Assembly (NCBI RefSeq): GCF_002813455.1
Contig: NZ_PHHE01000001.1
Location: 4,584,001-4,648,000 of the forward strand
DNA length: 64,000 nucleotides
From: Pseudomonas baetica
Lineage (GTDB): Bacteria > Pseudomonadota > Gammaproteobacteria > Pseudomonadales > Pseudomonadaceae
Direction: 5' to 3'
Part shown: one piece after another, positions 17,871 to 26,049 of the stretch
Layout of the letters: the number at the start of each line of letters is the position of its first letter
Numbering within the stretch: the stretch's first letter is position 1
Made by a program: the position numbers and the translations under genes
The notes under the pieces: model-generated
Told to the model about the DNA's origin: nothing
Seen by the model: the letters and a program-made list of their open reading frames with translations, nothing else
Database searches by the model: none

Positions 17871-18704
17871 TCAAACTTCCAGTCGTTGTACTTTCTCGAA
17901 TGCCGGCATATCGCTGCTCAGCACGTTCATTACGTCGGCTCGCGCTCGCAACGGGCGTTGGTTCAACTGCGGCAACAGACGCTCAAGGTGGCGTCCCTCT
18001 TCTATGCCGTGATCCACCAGCAGTTGCAAATTTTCGGATATTCCCGGCAGTTGTTCATTCGGCAAACCGTTGGCCGATTCGGCTTCGCGGGCTCGAATCC
18101 AGTACCACCAACGCACTTCATCGAACGCAACCAATGTCGTTTCCTGAAGTTGCAGCGGATACCTGTGCTCGCCAGTAGAGGCATCGAATTCTTGAGTTTG
18201 TTCCCAGACGCGCCAGTTCATATCGTCAATATGCGAGGGTGGTGTGTAGACGCTTTGCCACGGACCCAATAGAGCCTGGGCAGGTACAGTCAGCGCCAGA
18301 GCACTCCAGAATGCCGGATCGTAAAAGCGTGCCAGTGAGTCCCCGTGGGATTTGCTGTTCATTCGTAACAGCCGACGGGCATGCAGGAGGGCGTTTTCCG
18401 GTGTGTCCCGGGTGGCCAGCAGGATTCCTGCGCGGTTTGCGCGGCACAGCTCAAAGGCCTTGGCTGCGGCGGCGCCTCCCGGCTTCAACTGCAGCCATAG
18501 TGGACTGACGTCGTTCATTTCGGCGAAAGGTGTGCCCTGGAAAAGTTTTTCGACTTCGCCTATGTCAGCCTGTTGATAGAGCTGTTCCAGAGCGCGAGGC
18601 TGCCGGACGCTGTCGATGATGCAATACAAGGAGCGGCTTGCAGCGCTGCCTGCTGGTGTCGTGGCCACGGGTTGTTCAAGAAAGTGACTTAACCATTCAG
18701 ACAT
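17871..18704 (-). CDS. DUF4123 T6SS effector adaptor/chaperone
   Basis: A 277-residue protein from the ATG at 18704, which overlaps the vgrG end by 16 bases. The layout fits DUF4123: YCIIDSVRQPRALEQLYQQ near the N-terminus, then ...MNDVSPLWLQL and GILLATRDTPENALLHARRLLRM, then a Trp-rich section FYDPAFWSAL. Proteins of this family (Tap-1/Tec type) load a specific cargo effector on a cognate VgrG and are usually encoded between them, exactly as here. They act in the cytoplasm and are not secreted. Confidence 0.85.
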   Translation of the reverse strand: MSEWLSHFLEQPVATTPAGSAASRSLYCIIDSVRQPRALEQLYQQADIGEVEKLFQGTPFAEMNDVSPLWLQLKPGGAAAAKAFELCRANRAGILLATRDTPENALLHARRLLRMNSKSHGDSLARFYDPAFWSALALTVPAQALLGPWQSVYTPPSHIDDMNWRVWEQTQEFDASTGEHRYPLQLQETTLVAFDEVRWWYWIRAREAESANGLPNEQLPGISENLQLLVDHGIEEGRHLERLLPQLNQRPLRARADVMNVLSSDMPAFEKVQRLEV

Positions 18705-20767
18705 GGGCAAACCTCTCGCGAGCAAGCGCCATTGGCTTGCTTTCCACAGATCGGAACAAGGGGGAGGCCTTGAACGCTTTTTCGTACAAATGGGTTGAGC
18801 ATGGCCGGCACTAACACCGTACCAGCCTTATCCGCATCCGCCTGCTTCAACGGCCCCGGCAACAACGGCGCAGCGCCCGTGCCGCTACCCGGTCCACCGC
18901 CGGAGTTCATGTTGATCACCGGCCCGCTCATGGTCACGCCGCCAGCGTCGATCTTGATGAAGCTCCCACCGCCAATGAGCGTCAGTTCAGCGCCGGCTTC
19001 CATCACCACTTTCATGCCGCTGCTCAGGTGGATTTCCTGCCCGGCATCAATGAACTGCCCAGTCCCAATCTTGATGTGCTGATTCACGCCCACGGTCAGG
19101 TGATCATTCGCCCGCGCTTCGACTTTGCGATCGGCATAAACCGTGTGGTGTTCTTCGGCCTTGAATTCGCTGTAGCTGTTCTTTTCCACGGTGTCGTGGC
19201 GTTCGTTGCCGACGCGGATCTTCTGGTCGTGCTCGATGTTCTCGTCCCAGTCGCGCTGGGCGTGCAGGTAAATCTGCTCCTGACCTTTCTTGTCTTCGAT
19301 GCGCAGTTCGTTGTAACCGCCGCCACCCATCGAGCTCAGGGTCTTGAAGGTGCTGCGGGTTTTGTTCGCCGGCAGTTCGTAGGGGGCGGTGTTTTCCTTG
19401 TGGTACAGGCAGCCGCTGATCAGCGGTTGATCGGGGTCACCTTCAAGGAAGGTGACCAGCACTTCCATGCCGATGCGCGGGATGGCGATGCCGCCGTACT
19501 GGGCGCCGGCCCAGGCGGATGAGACGCGCAGCCAGCAACTGGTTTTGTCGTCGGCCTGGCCTTCGCGGTCCCAGTGGAACTGGACTTTGACGCGTCCGTA
19601 CTGGTCGCAGTGGATCTCTTCGCCTTTCGGGCCGGTGACCACGGCGCTCTGGCTGCCGAGGATGCGCGGTTTTGGATGGCGCAGCGGCGGGCGGTTGGGC
19701 ACGTCCCACGGGGTGGCCTGGAAGCGGTTGCGGTAGCCCTGGTGGAAATCGTCTTTCAGTGCGGTGGTGTCGCTGGTTACCGATTCTTCCAGCACTTGCG
19801 GCTGTTTGCCTTCGTGCAGGACTTCGGTGAGCAACCAGAGGTCGTTCCATTTGGCTTTCGGGTGCGCGGTCAGCGCGAGGAAATGGCCGCTGACCAGCAA
19901 CGATTGATCGCTTTTGCCTTCAGCCAGTTGGAAGTCGCTGCGGTGGCGTTCGAGGGCGCGTTTGGCCAGGTGTTTGCCGCGCTCACGGTCGATGAAACGG
20001 CCTGGGTAGTCGTAGTCTTCGAGGTCGGGCAGGGCGTCGCCGCGGTTTTCGCTTTCCAGCGTCAGGCGTGGTTTTTCGAAGTCGTAATCGCGGCGGGTGG
20101 TGCGGCTGGTGCGGGTTTCCAGGCGCAGGTCGAAGCGCTTGATCACCGGGTCGTTGGCGACCATGCCGGAGTCCTGCTGGTAGGCCACTGGCTTGAGTTT
20201 CGGGAACACCGTCTGGTCATCGCCGAACACGAGCTTGTGCGCCGTGGCGCTGTGCTGGAAGTGGTAGTGAATGCCTTCTTCTTCGCACAGGCGCTGGATG
20301 AAATGCAGGTCCGACTCGTCGTACTGCACGCAGTAGATGCGCTCGGGGTAAACCGAGCCGGTCTGGAATTCGTAGGCGTTGCTTTGGATGCCGTGCTCTT
20401 CGAGGACCATGCCGATGATTTTCGGCACGCTGAGGTTCTGGAAGATGCGTTGGTTGATGCGGTGCGCCAGGTACGACAGTTGCGGGCGCAGGGTCACCGA
20501 ATAACGGGTCAGGCGTTTGCCGGAGTCACCTTGCGCGGCGCGGTAGATCTGGCCGTGGATGCCGCTGCCATCGGGCGACAGCTGCAGGAAGGCCGGTTTG
20601 TGCAGCAGGGTTTCGAGGTCCAGCGACGGTTTTTCACTGACCAGCTCCACCTCAAAGACAAAAGGCTGGCTGATGGCTTCCCGGCCGGTGAGGGTAAACA
20701 CCTGAAAATCGGCGGAAAGCCCTTCGATGGTCAGGGCAAAGTGAGTTTCATTGGCCGGCGCGAACAT
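18689..20767 (-). CDS. vgrG: T6SS spike protein VgrG
   Basis: A 692-residue protein from the ATG at 20767 (MFAPANETHFALTIEG). It has a gp27-like N-terminal part (FQVFTLTGREAISQPFVFEVELVSE), a gp5 OB-fold (VKVQFHWDREGQ, SCWLRVSSAWAG, IPRIGMEVLVTFLEGDPDQPLISG) and repeated beta-helix strands (HTVYADRK...GVNQHIKIGTG), then a short extension rich in Gly/Pro and ending in Cys residues. It trimerises into the T6SS puncturing spike. The C-terminal extension beyond residue ~630 and the adjacent DUF4123 gene suggest it carries the downstream effector. No structural tss genes are in the window, so it must use an apparatus encoded elsewhere. Confidence 0.95.
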   Translation of the reverse strand: MFAPANETHFALTIEGLSADFQVFTLTGREAISQPFVFEVELVSEKPSLDLETLLHKPAFLQLSPDGSGIHGQIYRAAQGDSGKRLTRYSVTLRPQLSYLAHRINQRIFQNLSVPKIIGMVLEEHGIQSNAYEFQTGSVYPERIYCVQYDESDLHFIQRLCEEEGIHYHFQHSATAHKLVFGDDQTVFPKLKPVAYQQDSGMVANDPVIKRFDLRLETRTSRTTRRDYDFEKPRLTLESENRGDALPDLEDYDYPGRFIDRERGKHLAKRALERHRSDFQLAEGKSDQSLLVSGHFLALTAHPKAKWNDLWLLTEVLHEGKQPQVLEESVTSDTTALKDDFHQGYRNRFQATPWDVPNRPPLRHPKPRILGSQSAVVTGPKGEEIHCDQYGRVKVQFHWDREGQADDKTSCWLRVSSAWAGAQYGGIAIPRIGMEVLVTFLEGDPDQPLISGCLYHKENTAPYELPANKTRSTFKTLSSMGGGGYNELRIEDKKGQEQIYLHAQRDWDENIEHDQKIRVGNERHDTVEKNSYSEFKAEEHHTVYADRKVEARANDHLTVGVNQHIKIGTGQFIDAGQEIHLSSGMKVVMEAGAELTLIGGGSFIKIDAGGVTMSGPVINMNSGGGPGSGTGAAPLLPGPLKQADADKAGTVLVPAMLNPFVRKSVQGLPLVPICGKQANGACSREVCPCLNG

Positions 20768-20899
20768 CCCTTGTTCCTCGTGCTGTACAGCGGCGCTCGT
20801 CGACGGCCGCAAAAGCGGGTCAACGTACGCGAAATTCTGGAGGGGCGTAAACAACATCGACCAGCAAAGCTGGCCGATGTTTGTAACGATCAGCCGTAA

Positions 20900-21415
20900 T
20901 TAAACGACTGGAGCACGCCAGTCATCGGAACCCGAAGTACCGGATACTTCGTGGGTCCAGGTGATTTTGCGGTAGGTGAACTGCACTTCTTCCAGGTGGG
21001 TGAAGTGCGAGTTGCCTGGATCCTGGCAGTTGTGCATTTTGTTGTTGATGGCGACGATGATCGCGTCTTCCAGTTTGGTGGTGTAGTAGTGCTCTTGGGT
21101 ACCTTGAGCCGAAGTACGGAACCACTGGATAACGATTTCGCTCATGCGCTCGCCGGAAGTCAGAGCGGCTTGCAGCAGAGGCGAAGCCTTGTCGTAGACC
21201 TTGGTGATCACAACTGGCTTGTGAACGCGCTGACCGGTTGGCTGACCGGATTGTGGGTCACGCGGGATGATCACGTCGTGGCTGAAAGCCTGAACCATGA
21301 CCTGGTCTTCGTGGCCTTCCTGGTAGGTGTTGCCAACAGAGTCGGCAGTGAAGGCGCCGGCAGTGATCAGGCCTTGTTTTTCGCCGGTAACCGACATGTA
21401 CGCTGGTGTTGCCAT
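20900..21415 (-). CDS. hcp: T6SS tube protein Hcp
   Basis: A 171-residue Hcp: MATPAYMSVTG, GHEDQVMVQAFSHDVIIPRDPQSGQPTGQRVHKPVVITK and the C-terminal HLEEVQFTYRKITWTHEVSGTSGSDDW are typical. It stacks as hexameric rings inside the contractile sheath and is the usual first gene of orphan hcp-vgrG cargo operons. The vgrG start lies 133 bases downstream. A -24/-12-like promoter and upstream dyads lie at 21486-21712. Confidence 0.96.
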   Translation of the reverse strand: MATPAYMSVTGEKQGLITAGAFTADSVGNTYQEGHEDQVMVQAFSHDVIIPRDPQSGQPTGQRVHKPVVITKVYDKASPLLQAALTSGERMSEIVIQWFRTSAQGTQEHYYTTKLEDAIIVAINNKMHNCQDPGNSHFTHLEEVQFTYRKITWTHEVSGTSGSDDWRAPVV

Positions 21416-21485
21416 GGGGTGCTCTCCTTGCGGATAAATTTAGGGTGCCCGGGAGGCGAAATCGCCCGGTGGGTGCCTAAGAGCT

Positions 21486-21501
21486 ATCAAGGAGCGTGCC
21501 A
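21486..21501 (-). promoter_or_regulatory. Candidate sigma-54 (-24/-12) promoter of hcp
   Basis: On the minus strand TGGCACG-N4-TTGAT lies about 70 bases before the hcp start. It matches the sigma-54 consensus TGGCACG-N4-TTGCW perfectly at -24 but has A for C at -12. T6SS gene clusters in pseudomonads are often sigma-54 dependent, but the role here is inferred. Confidence 0.5.
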
Positions 21502-21586
21502 GCTTGTGTGAGGGGACCTGAATCCGGGGGTTTAGCGGGTGTAGGTCGCTAAACGTAGGATGTTTGGCCGTGGTTTGGGGGCAAAA

Positions 21587-21712
21587 GTGCGCAAGAAGTT
21601 GCGCAGTACTGCGCAACTTCTTGCGCACTTGGCTGCAGGCCATGATTGGCTTGGCCTGCAGAGCATTTGACCCCTAAAATATTATGACCTACTGCGCAAC
21701 TTCTTGCGCAGT
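21587..21712. repeat. Three TGCGCAA-N4-TTGCGCA dyads upstream of hcp
   Basis: Two dyads form a perfect 42-bp palindrome (21587-21628) with a TA centre. A third dyad lies at 21691-21712. Each is TGCGCAA, four bases (gaag or cttc), TTGCGCA. They are 90-210 bases upstream of the sigma-54-like element, the normal place for enhancer-binding activator sites. The rest of the 527-base gap between hcp and wspA holds no gene. Confidence 0.7.
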
Positions 21713-21942
21713 ATGGCTGATGGCCGCTATTGGCCATCGACGCATCAGCCACGAATGATCGATCCAGCGCCCCTTTCTGCCAATCCGTCACTGGCAAGCC
21801 ACGCTGTGCTTACTGGAAAGTCCCATCCCAGAGGCCGCTGTGGATTCACCCGGGCGGGCACGAGGGTTAAAAAGCGTCTTATTAATGAGACACCGCCCTC
21901 GGCTATACTCCCCGCATTTCGACTTAGGCACGAGGAATCACT

Positions 21943-23565
21943 GTGAAGAACTGGACGTTGCGCCAACGCATTTTGGCGAGCTTTGCGGTGATTATCGCCA
22001 TCATGTTTTTGATGGTAGTTCTCTCGTATTCGCGGCTGTTGAAGATCGAAGCCAGTGAAAACAGCGTCCGCGATGATGCGATCCCCGGGGTTTATTACAG
22101 CTCGATGATCCGTGGTGCGTGGGTTGATAGTTACTTGCAGACACAAGAACTGCTCGGGTTAAAGGAAGGGGAGGGGATTTCCAGCGAGGATGCGGCGGAT
22201 TACAAGGCGTTCGAAAACCGCCTGCAAGAACAAATGGCCAACTACCGCAAAACCATGGCCACCGAGCAGGACCGTACCGAGTTCGCCGCGTTCGAGAAGT
22301 ACCACGACGCCTACATGAAGATTCAGGATCAGGTGCTGGACCTGCACGGACGCAACCTGGAAGCCGATGCGCTCAAGCTGTTCAATGAGAAACTGACCCC
22401 GGCCTGGTACAGCGGCCGCATGAAGCTCAATGACATCATCGGTTGGAACAAGAAAGTCGCCGATCAGGCCATGGCCAACATCGACGACGCTGTCGCAGCG
22501 GCCAAAGTGAGCATGTTTATCTCGCTGCTGATCGCTGTGCTGGCGGCCGGTGCCTGCGGTCTGCTGTTGATGCGCGCGATCATGGCGCCGATGAACCGCA
22601 TCGTGAAAATTCTCGAAATCATGCGCACCGGCGACTTGAGCAGCCGACTGAACCTCGACCGCAAGGACGAATTCGGCGCGGTGGAAACCGGCTTCAACGA
22701 CATGATGACCGAGCTGACCGCACTGGTGTCCCAGGCGCAGCGCTCGTCGGTGCAGGTGACTACCTCTGTGACCGAGATCGCCGCGACCTCCAAGCAACAG
22801 CAAGCCACCGCCACCGAAACCGCTGCCACCACCACCGAGATCGGTGCGACCTCGCGGGAAATCGCCGCCACCTCGCGGGATCTGGTACGCACCATGACCG
22901 AAGTGTCCACCGCTGCCGATCAGGCCTCGGTGCTCGCCGGTTCCGGCCAGCAAGGTCTGGCACGCATGGAAGACACCATGCATTCGGTGATGGACGCTGC
23001 TGATCTGGTCAACGCCAAACTGGCGATCCTCAACGAGAAAGCCGGCAACATCAATCAGGTGGTAGTGACCATCGTCAAGGTCGCCGACCAGACCAACCTG
23101 CTGTCGCTCAACGCCGCTATCGAAGCCGAAAAGGCTGGCGAATACGGCCGTGGTTTCGCCGTGGTCGCCACCGAAGTGCGGCGTCTGGCGGACCAGACGG
23201 CCGTGGCCACTTACGACATCGAACAAATGGTTCGCGAGATCCAGTCGGCCGTGTCGGCGGGCGTCATGGGCATGGACAAGTTCTCCGAAGAAGTGCGCCG
23301 CGGCATGTCCGAAGTGCAACAGGTCGGCGAGCAGCTGTCGCAGATCATCCATCAGGTGCAGGCGCTGGCGCCGCGCGTGCTGATGGTCAACGAAGGGATG
23401 CAGGCCCAGGCCACCGGCGCCGAGCAGATCAACCATGCGCTGGTGCAGTTGGGCGACGCCAGCAGCCAGACCGTCGAGTCGCTGCGTCAGGCCAGTTTCG
23501 CCATCGATGAACTGAGCCAGGTGGCCGTCGGGCTGCGCAGCGGCGTTTCGCGATTTAAAGTCTGA
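21943..23565 (+). CDS. wspA: WspA methyl-accepting chemoreceptor
   Basis: A 540-residue transducer from a GTG with ACGAGGAA upstream. It has TM1 (~10-30), a helical periplasmic sensor, TM2 (~188-210), a HAMP domain and a cytoplasmic signalling hairpin with the conserved tip NLLSLNAAIEAEKAGEYGRGFAVVATEVRRLAD (about residues 384-415). As the receptor of the Wsp system it responds to surface contact and controls the kinase WspE. It is the first gene of a seven-gene operon whose members overlap by 1-4 bases. Gene order and identity match the characterised Pseudomonas wsp operon. Confidence 0.95.
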   Translation: MKNWTLRQRILASFAVIIAIMFLMVVLSYSRLLKIEASENSVRDDAIPGVYYSSMIRGAWVDSYLQTQELLGLKEGEGISSEDAADYKAFENRLQEQMANYRKTMATEQDRTEFAAFEKYHDAYMKIQDQVLDLHGRNLEADALKLFNEKLTPAWYSGRMKLNDIIGWNKKVADQAMANIDDAVAAAKVSMFISLLIAVLAAGACGLLLMRAIMAPMNRIVKILEIMRTGDLSSRLNLDRKDEFGAVETGFNDMMTELTALVSQAQRSSVQVTTSVTEIAATSKQQQATATETAATTTEIGATSREIAATSRDLVRTMTEVSTAADQASVLAGSGQQGLARMEDTMHSVMDAADLVNAKLAILNEKAGNINQVVVTIVKVADQTNLLSLNAAIEAEKAGEYGRGFAVVATEVRRLADQTAVATYDIEQMVREIQSAVSAGVMGMDKFSEEVRRGMSEVQQVGEQLSQIIHQVQALAPRVLMVNEGMQAQATGAEQINHALVQLGDASSQTVESLRQASFAIDELSQVAVGLRSGVSRFKV

Positions 23566-24101
23566 TGAGCGAAATCATCGCCAAACGCAGCGTCGCGCAG
23601 GTGACGAAGCAGGCGTTGTTCCTGCTGTTTCGCATCGGCAGCGAGCGCTATGCCTTGCGCGCCACCGAAGTGGCGGAAGTGCTGCCGCGTCTGCCGTTGA
23701 AACCGATTGCCCGGGCGCCGCAGTGGGTCGCCGGGGTGTTCGCCTATCGCGGCGCGGTGGTGCCGGTGATTGATCTCAGTGCGCTGACTTTTGGTCAGCC
23801 TGCCGAGGCGCGGACCAGCACGCGTCTGGTGCTGGTTCACTATCGCCCGGACCAAGCGCAACCAGCGCAATGGCTCGGACTGATTCTTGAGCAGGCCACC
23901 GACACTTTGCGCTGCGATCCAGAGGATTTTCAGCCCTACGGCCTCGATAACCGGGAAGCGCCGTACCTCGGCCCTGTACGCGAGGACGCGCAAGGGCTGG
24001 TGCAATGGGCGCGGGTCAATGACTTGCTCGATGATTCCGTGCGCGGTTTGTTGTTCCCGAATCCGCCACGGGATCCGGCGCAGCTTGAGGCGCAATCATG
24101 A
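23565..24101 (+). CDS. wspB: WspB, CheW-like scaffold protein
   Basis: A 178-residue protein, one CheW domain (LFRIGSERYALRATEVAEVLP; WVAGVFAYRGAVVPVIDLSAL). It couples receptor WspA to kinase WspE in the cytoplasmic signalling array. The start overlaps the wspA stop by one base (TGATG), the stop overlaps wspC. One of two CheW homologues in the operon; WspB and WspD have non-identical roles in published work. Confidence 0.93.
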   Translation: MSEIIAKRSVAQVTKQALFLLFRIGSERYALRATEVAEVLPRLPLKPIARAPQWVAGVFAYRGAVVPVIDLSALTFGQPAEARTSTRLVLVHYRPDQAQPAQWLGLILEQATDTLRCDPEDFQPYGLDNREAPYLGPVREDAQGLVQWARVNDLLDDSVRGLLFPNPPRDPAQLEAQS

Positions 24102-25369
24102 GCAGCGATCAGCGCTTTTTCGATTTCCTCAAGGAGCGCATCGGCCTTGATGTCACTTCGGTCGGGCCGGCGATTATCGAGCGGGCGGTGCGTCAGCGCA
24201 CGACGCTTTCGCAAGCAGCCCATGCCGACGAATACTGGCAACTGCTGCAAGGCTCGCGGGACGAGCAACAGGCGCTGATCGAAGCGGTGATCGTTCCCGA
24301 GACCTGGTTTTTCCGTTATCCGGAATCCTTCGCCACGCTGGGCAAACTGGCGTGCAAGCGTCTCGGCGAGTTGAACAACATGCGGGCGCTGCGCATCCTC
24401 AGCCTGCCGTGCTCCACCGGCGAAGAACCGTATTCGATTGCCATGGCCCTGCTTGATGCCGGGCTTAAACCGCATCAGTTCAAGGTCGACGGCATGGACG
24501 TCAGTCCCCTGTCGGTGGAAAAGGCGCGGCGCGCGCTGTACGGCAAGAACTCGTTTCGCGGCCAGGATCTGGACTATCGCGAGCGGCATTTCACCGCTGA
24601 GCAGGATGGCCATCGGGTCAATGAAACGGTGCGCGAGCAGGTGCGTTGGCAGGTCGGTAATGTGCTTGATCCGGCGCTGTTGGCCAACGAACCGGCTTTC
24701 GATTTCGTGTTTTGCCGGAACCTGCTGATCTATTTCGATCAGCCGACCCAGAAGCAGGTCTTCGAAGTGCTCAAGCGCCTGACCCACGTTGACGGCGTGC
24801 TGTTTATCGGCCCGGCCGAGGGCAGTCTCCTCGGTCGTCTGGGCATGCGTTCGATCGGCATCCCGCAGTCGTTTGCGTTCAGTCGCCACAGCGAGCCTGT
24901 GCCTGAGCCACTGCCAATTCCCAAACCCGTTCCGTTGCCCGTCAGCCAACCGCTGCGCAGTGCGCCGCCACCGCCCGTGCGTAATCGACCATTTGCCGCG
25001 GTGGCGCCGCTGCCATCCACCCGCAAAAGCGCAAATCCCGACGCCGCGACGCTACTGGCCAACATTGCTGCGCTGGCCAACGAAGGCAAAAGTGCCGAGG
25101 CCCGCGCCGCGTGCGAACAGTATTTGCGCAGCCACGAACCGGTGGCGCAGGTTTTCTACTGGCTCGGTCTGCTCAGCGATGTCGCAGGCTCAGCCCTCGA
25201 AGCCCAAGGGTATTACCGCAAGGCTTTGTACCTCGAACCGCAACATCCCGAAGCGTTGATGCACCTGGCCGCGTTGCTGCAAGCCCAGGGCGACAGCGCC
25301 GGTGCCAGACGATTGCAGGAACGCGCCGCCCGCAGCGAGCGCACTGCCGACAGTGAGCGTAAACGATGA
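24098..25369 (+). CDS. wspC: WspC, CheR-type receptor methyltransferase
   Basis: A 423-residue protein: CheR N-terminal and catalytic domains (residues ~1-265; SLPCSTGEEPYSIAM is the SAM-binding motif, FDFVFCRNLLIYFD follows), a Pro-rich linker (~268-300), and C-terminal TPR repeats (AQVFYWLGLLSDVAGSALEAQGYYRKALYLEP). It methylates glutamates of WspA using S-adenosylmethionine, opposing WspF. The TPR tail is typical of WspC and absent from plain CheR. Overlaps both neighbours by four bases. Confidence 0.94.
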   Translation: MSSDQRFFDFLKERIGLDVTSVGPAIIERAVRQRTTLSQAAHADEYWQLLQGSRDEQQALIEAVIVPETWFFRYPESFATLGKLACKRLGELNNMRALRILSLPCSTGEEPYSIAMALLDAGLKPHQFKVDGMDVSPLSVEKARRALYGKNSFRGQDLDYRERHFTAEQDGHRVNETVREQVRWQVGNVLDPALLANEPAFDFVFCRNLLIYFDQPTQKQVFEVLKRLTHVDGVLFIGPAEGSLLGRLGMRSIGIPQSFAFSRHSEPVPEPLPIPKPVPLPVSQPLRSAPPPPVRNRPFAAVAPLPSTRKSANPDAATLLANIAALANEGKSAEARAACEQYLRSHEPVAQVFYWLGLLSDVAGSALEAQGYYRKALYLEPQHPEALMHLAALLQAQGDSAGARRLQERAARSERTADSERKR

Positions 25370-26049
25370 TCGCGTCCGACACCTTGAACGTCACCCACGA
25401 AGACGCCCGGGCCATCGATGATTGCTGGAACCGCATCGGCATTCACGGCGACAAGTCGTGCCCGTTGCTGGAAGAACACATCCACTGCCGCAATTGCTCG
25501 GTGTACTCGGCCGCCGCCACGCGTCTGCTAGACCGTTATGCCTTGCAGCAGGACGAGCGTGACCCGGTGGCGATAGCGGTCGAAACCGAGCTGAAAACCC
25601 GTTCACTGTTGATGTTCCGCCTCGGCGAAGAATGGCTCGGGCTGGCGACACGCAGCCTGGTTGAAGTGGCGCCGATGCAGGCCATTCATTCGTTGCCGCA
25701 CCAACGCTCGCGCGCCTTGTTGGGCGTAGCGAATGTGCGCGGCGCGTTGGTGGCGTGCCTGTCGCTGGTCGAACTGCTGGATCTGGATGGCAACGCGGCC
25801 CCGGCCGGCGGCGCGCGGATCATGCCACGCATGCTGATCATCGCCGCCAGTGGCGGGCCGGTGGTGGTGCCGGTGGATGAAGTCGACGGCATTCATGCGA
25901 TTGACGAGCGAATTCTCGAGGCCGCCTCGCAATCCGGTACGCAAACCAGCGCCAAATACACCCGTGGCGTGCTGCAATATCGGGGTCGCAGCCTGCGCTG
26001 GCTGGATGAAGAACAGCTGCTGTCCGCCGTGACCCGGAGCCTCACATGA
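25366..26049 (+). CDS. wspD: WspD, CheW-like scaffold protein
   Basis: A 227-residue protein with an N-terminal extension carrying Cys residues (CPLLEEHIHCRNCSVY, residues ~30-48) and a C-terminal CheW domain (LMFRLGEEWLGLATRSLVEVAP; LLGVANVRGALVACLSLVELL). It assists assembly and localisation of the Wsp complex. The Cys-containing extension is a regular feature of WspD and may bind metal, which is inference. Overlaps wspC and wspE by four bases. Confidence 0.93.
   Translation: MIASDTLNVTHEDARAIDDCWNRIGIHGDKSCPLLEEHIHCRNCSVYSAAATRLLDRYALQQDERDPVAIAVETELKTRSLLMFRLGEEWLGLATRSLVEVAPMQAIHSLPHQRSRALLGVANVRGALVACLSLVELLDLDGNAAPAGGARIMPRMLIIAASGGPVVVPVDEVDGIHAIDERILEAASQSGTQTSAKYTRGVLQYRGRSLRWLDEEQLLSAVTRSLT

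Noticed and set aside
19574-20899. 441-residue plus-strand frame opposite vgrG
   Set aside because: It is an antisense shadow of a high-GC gene. The vgrG frame has all family motifs.
22159-23436. 425-residue minus-strand frame opposite wspA
   Set aside because: His-rich, low-complexity antisense translation of the receptor gene.
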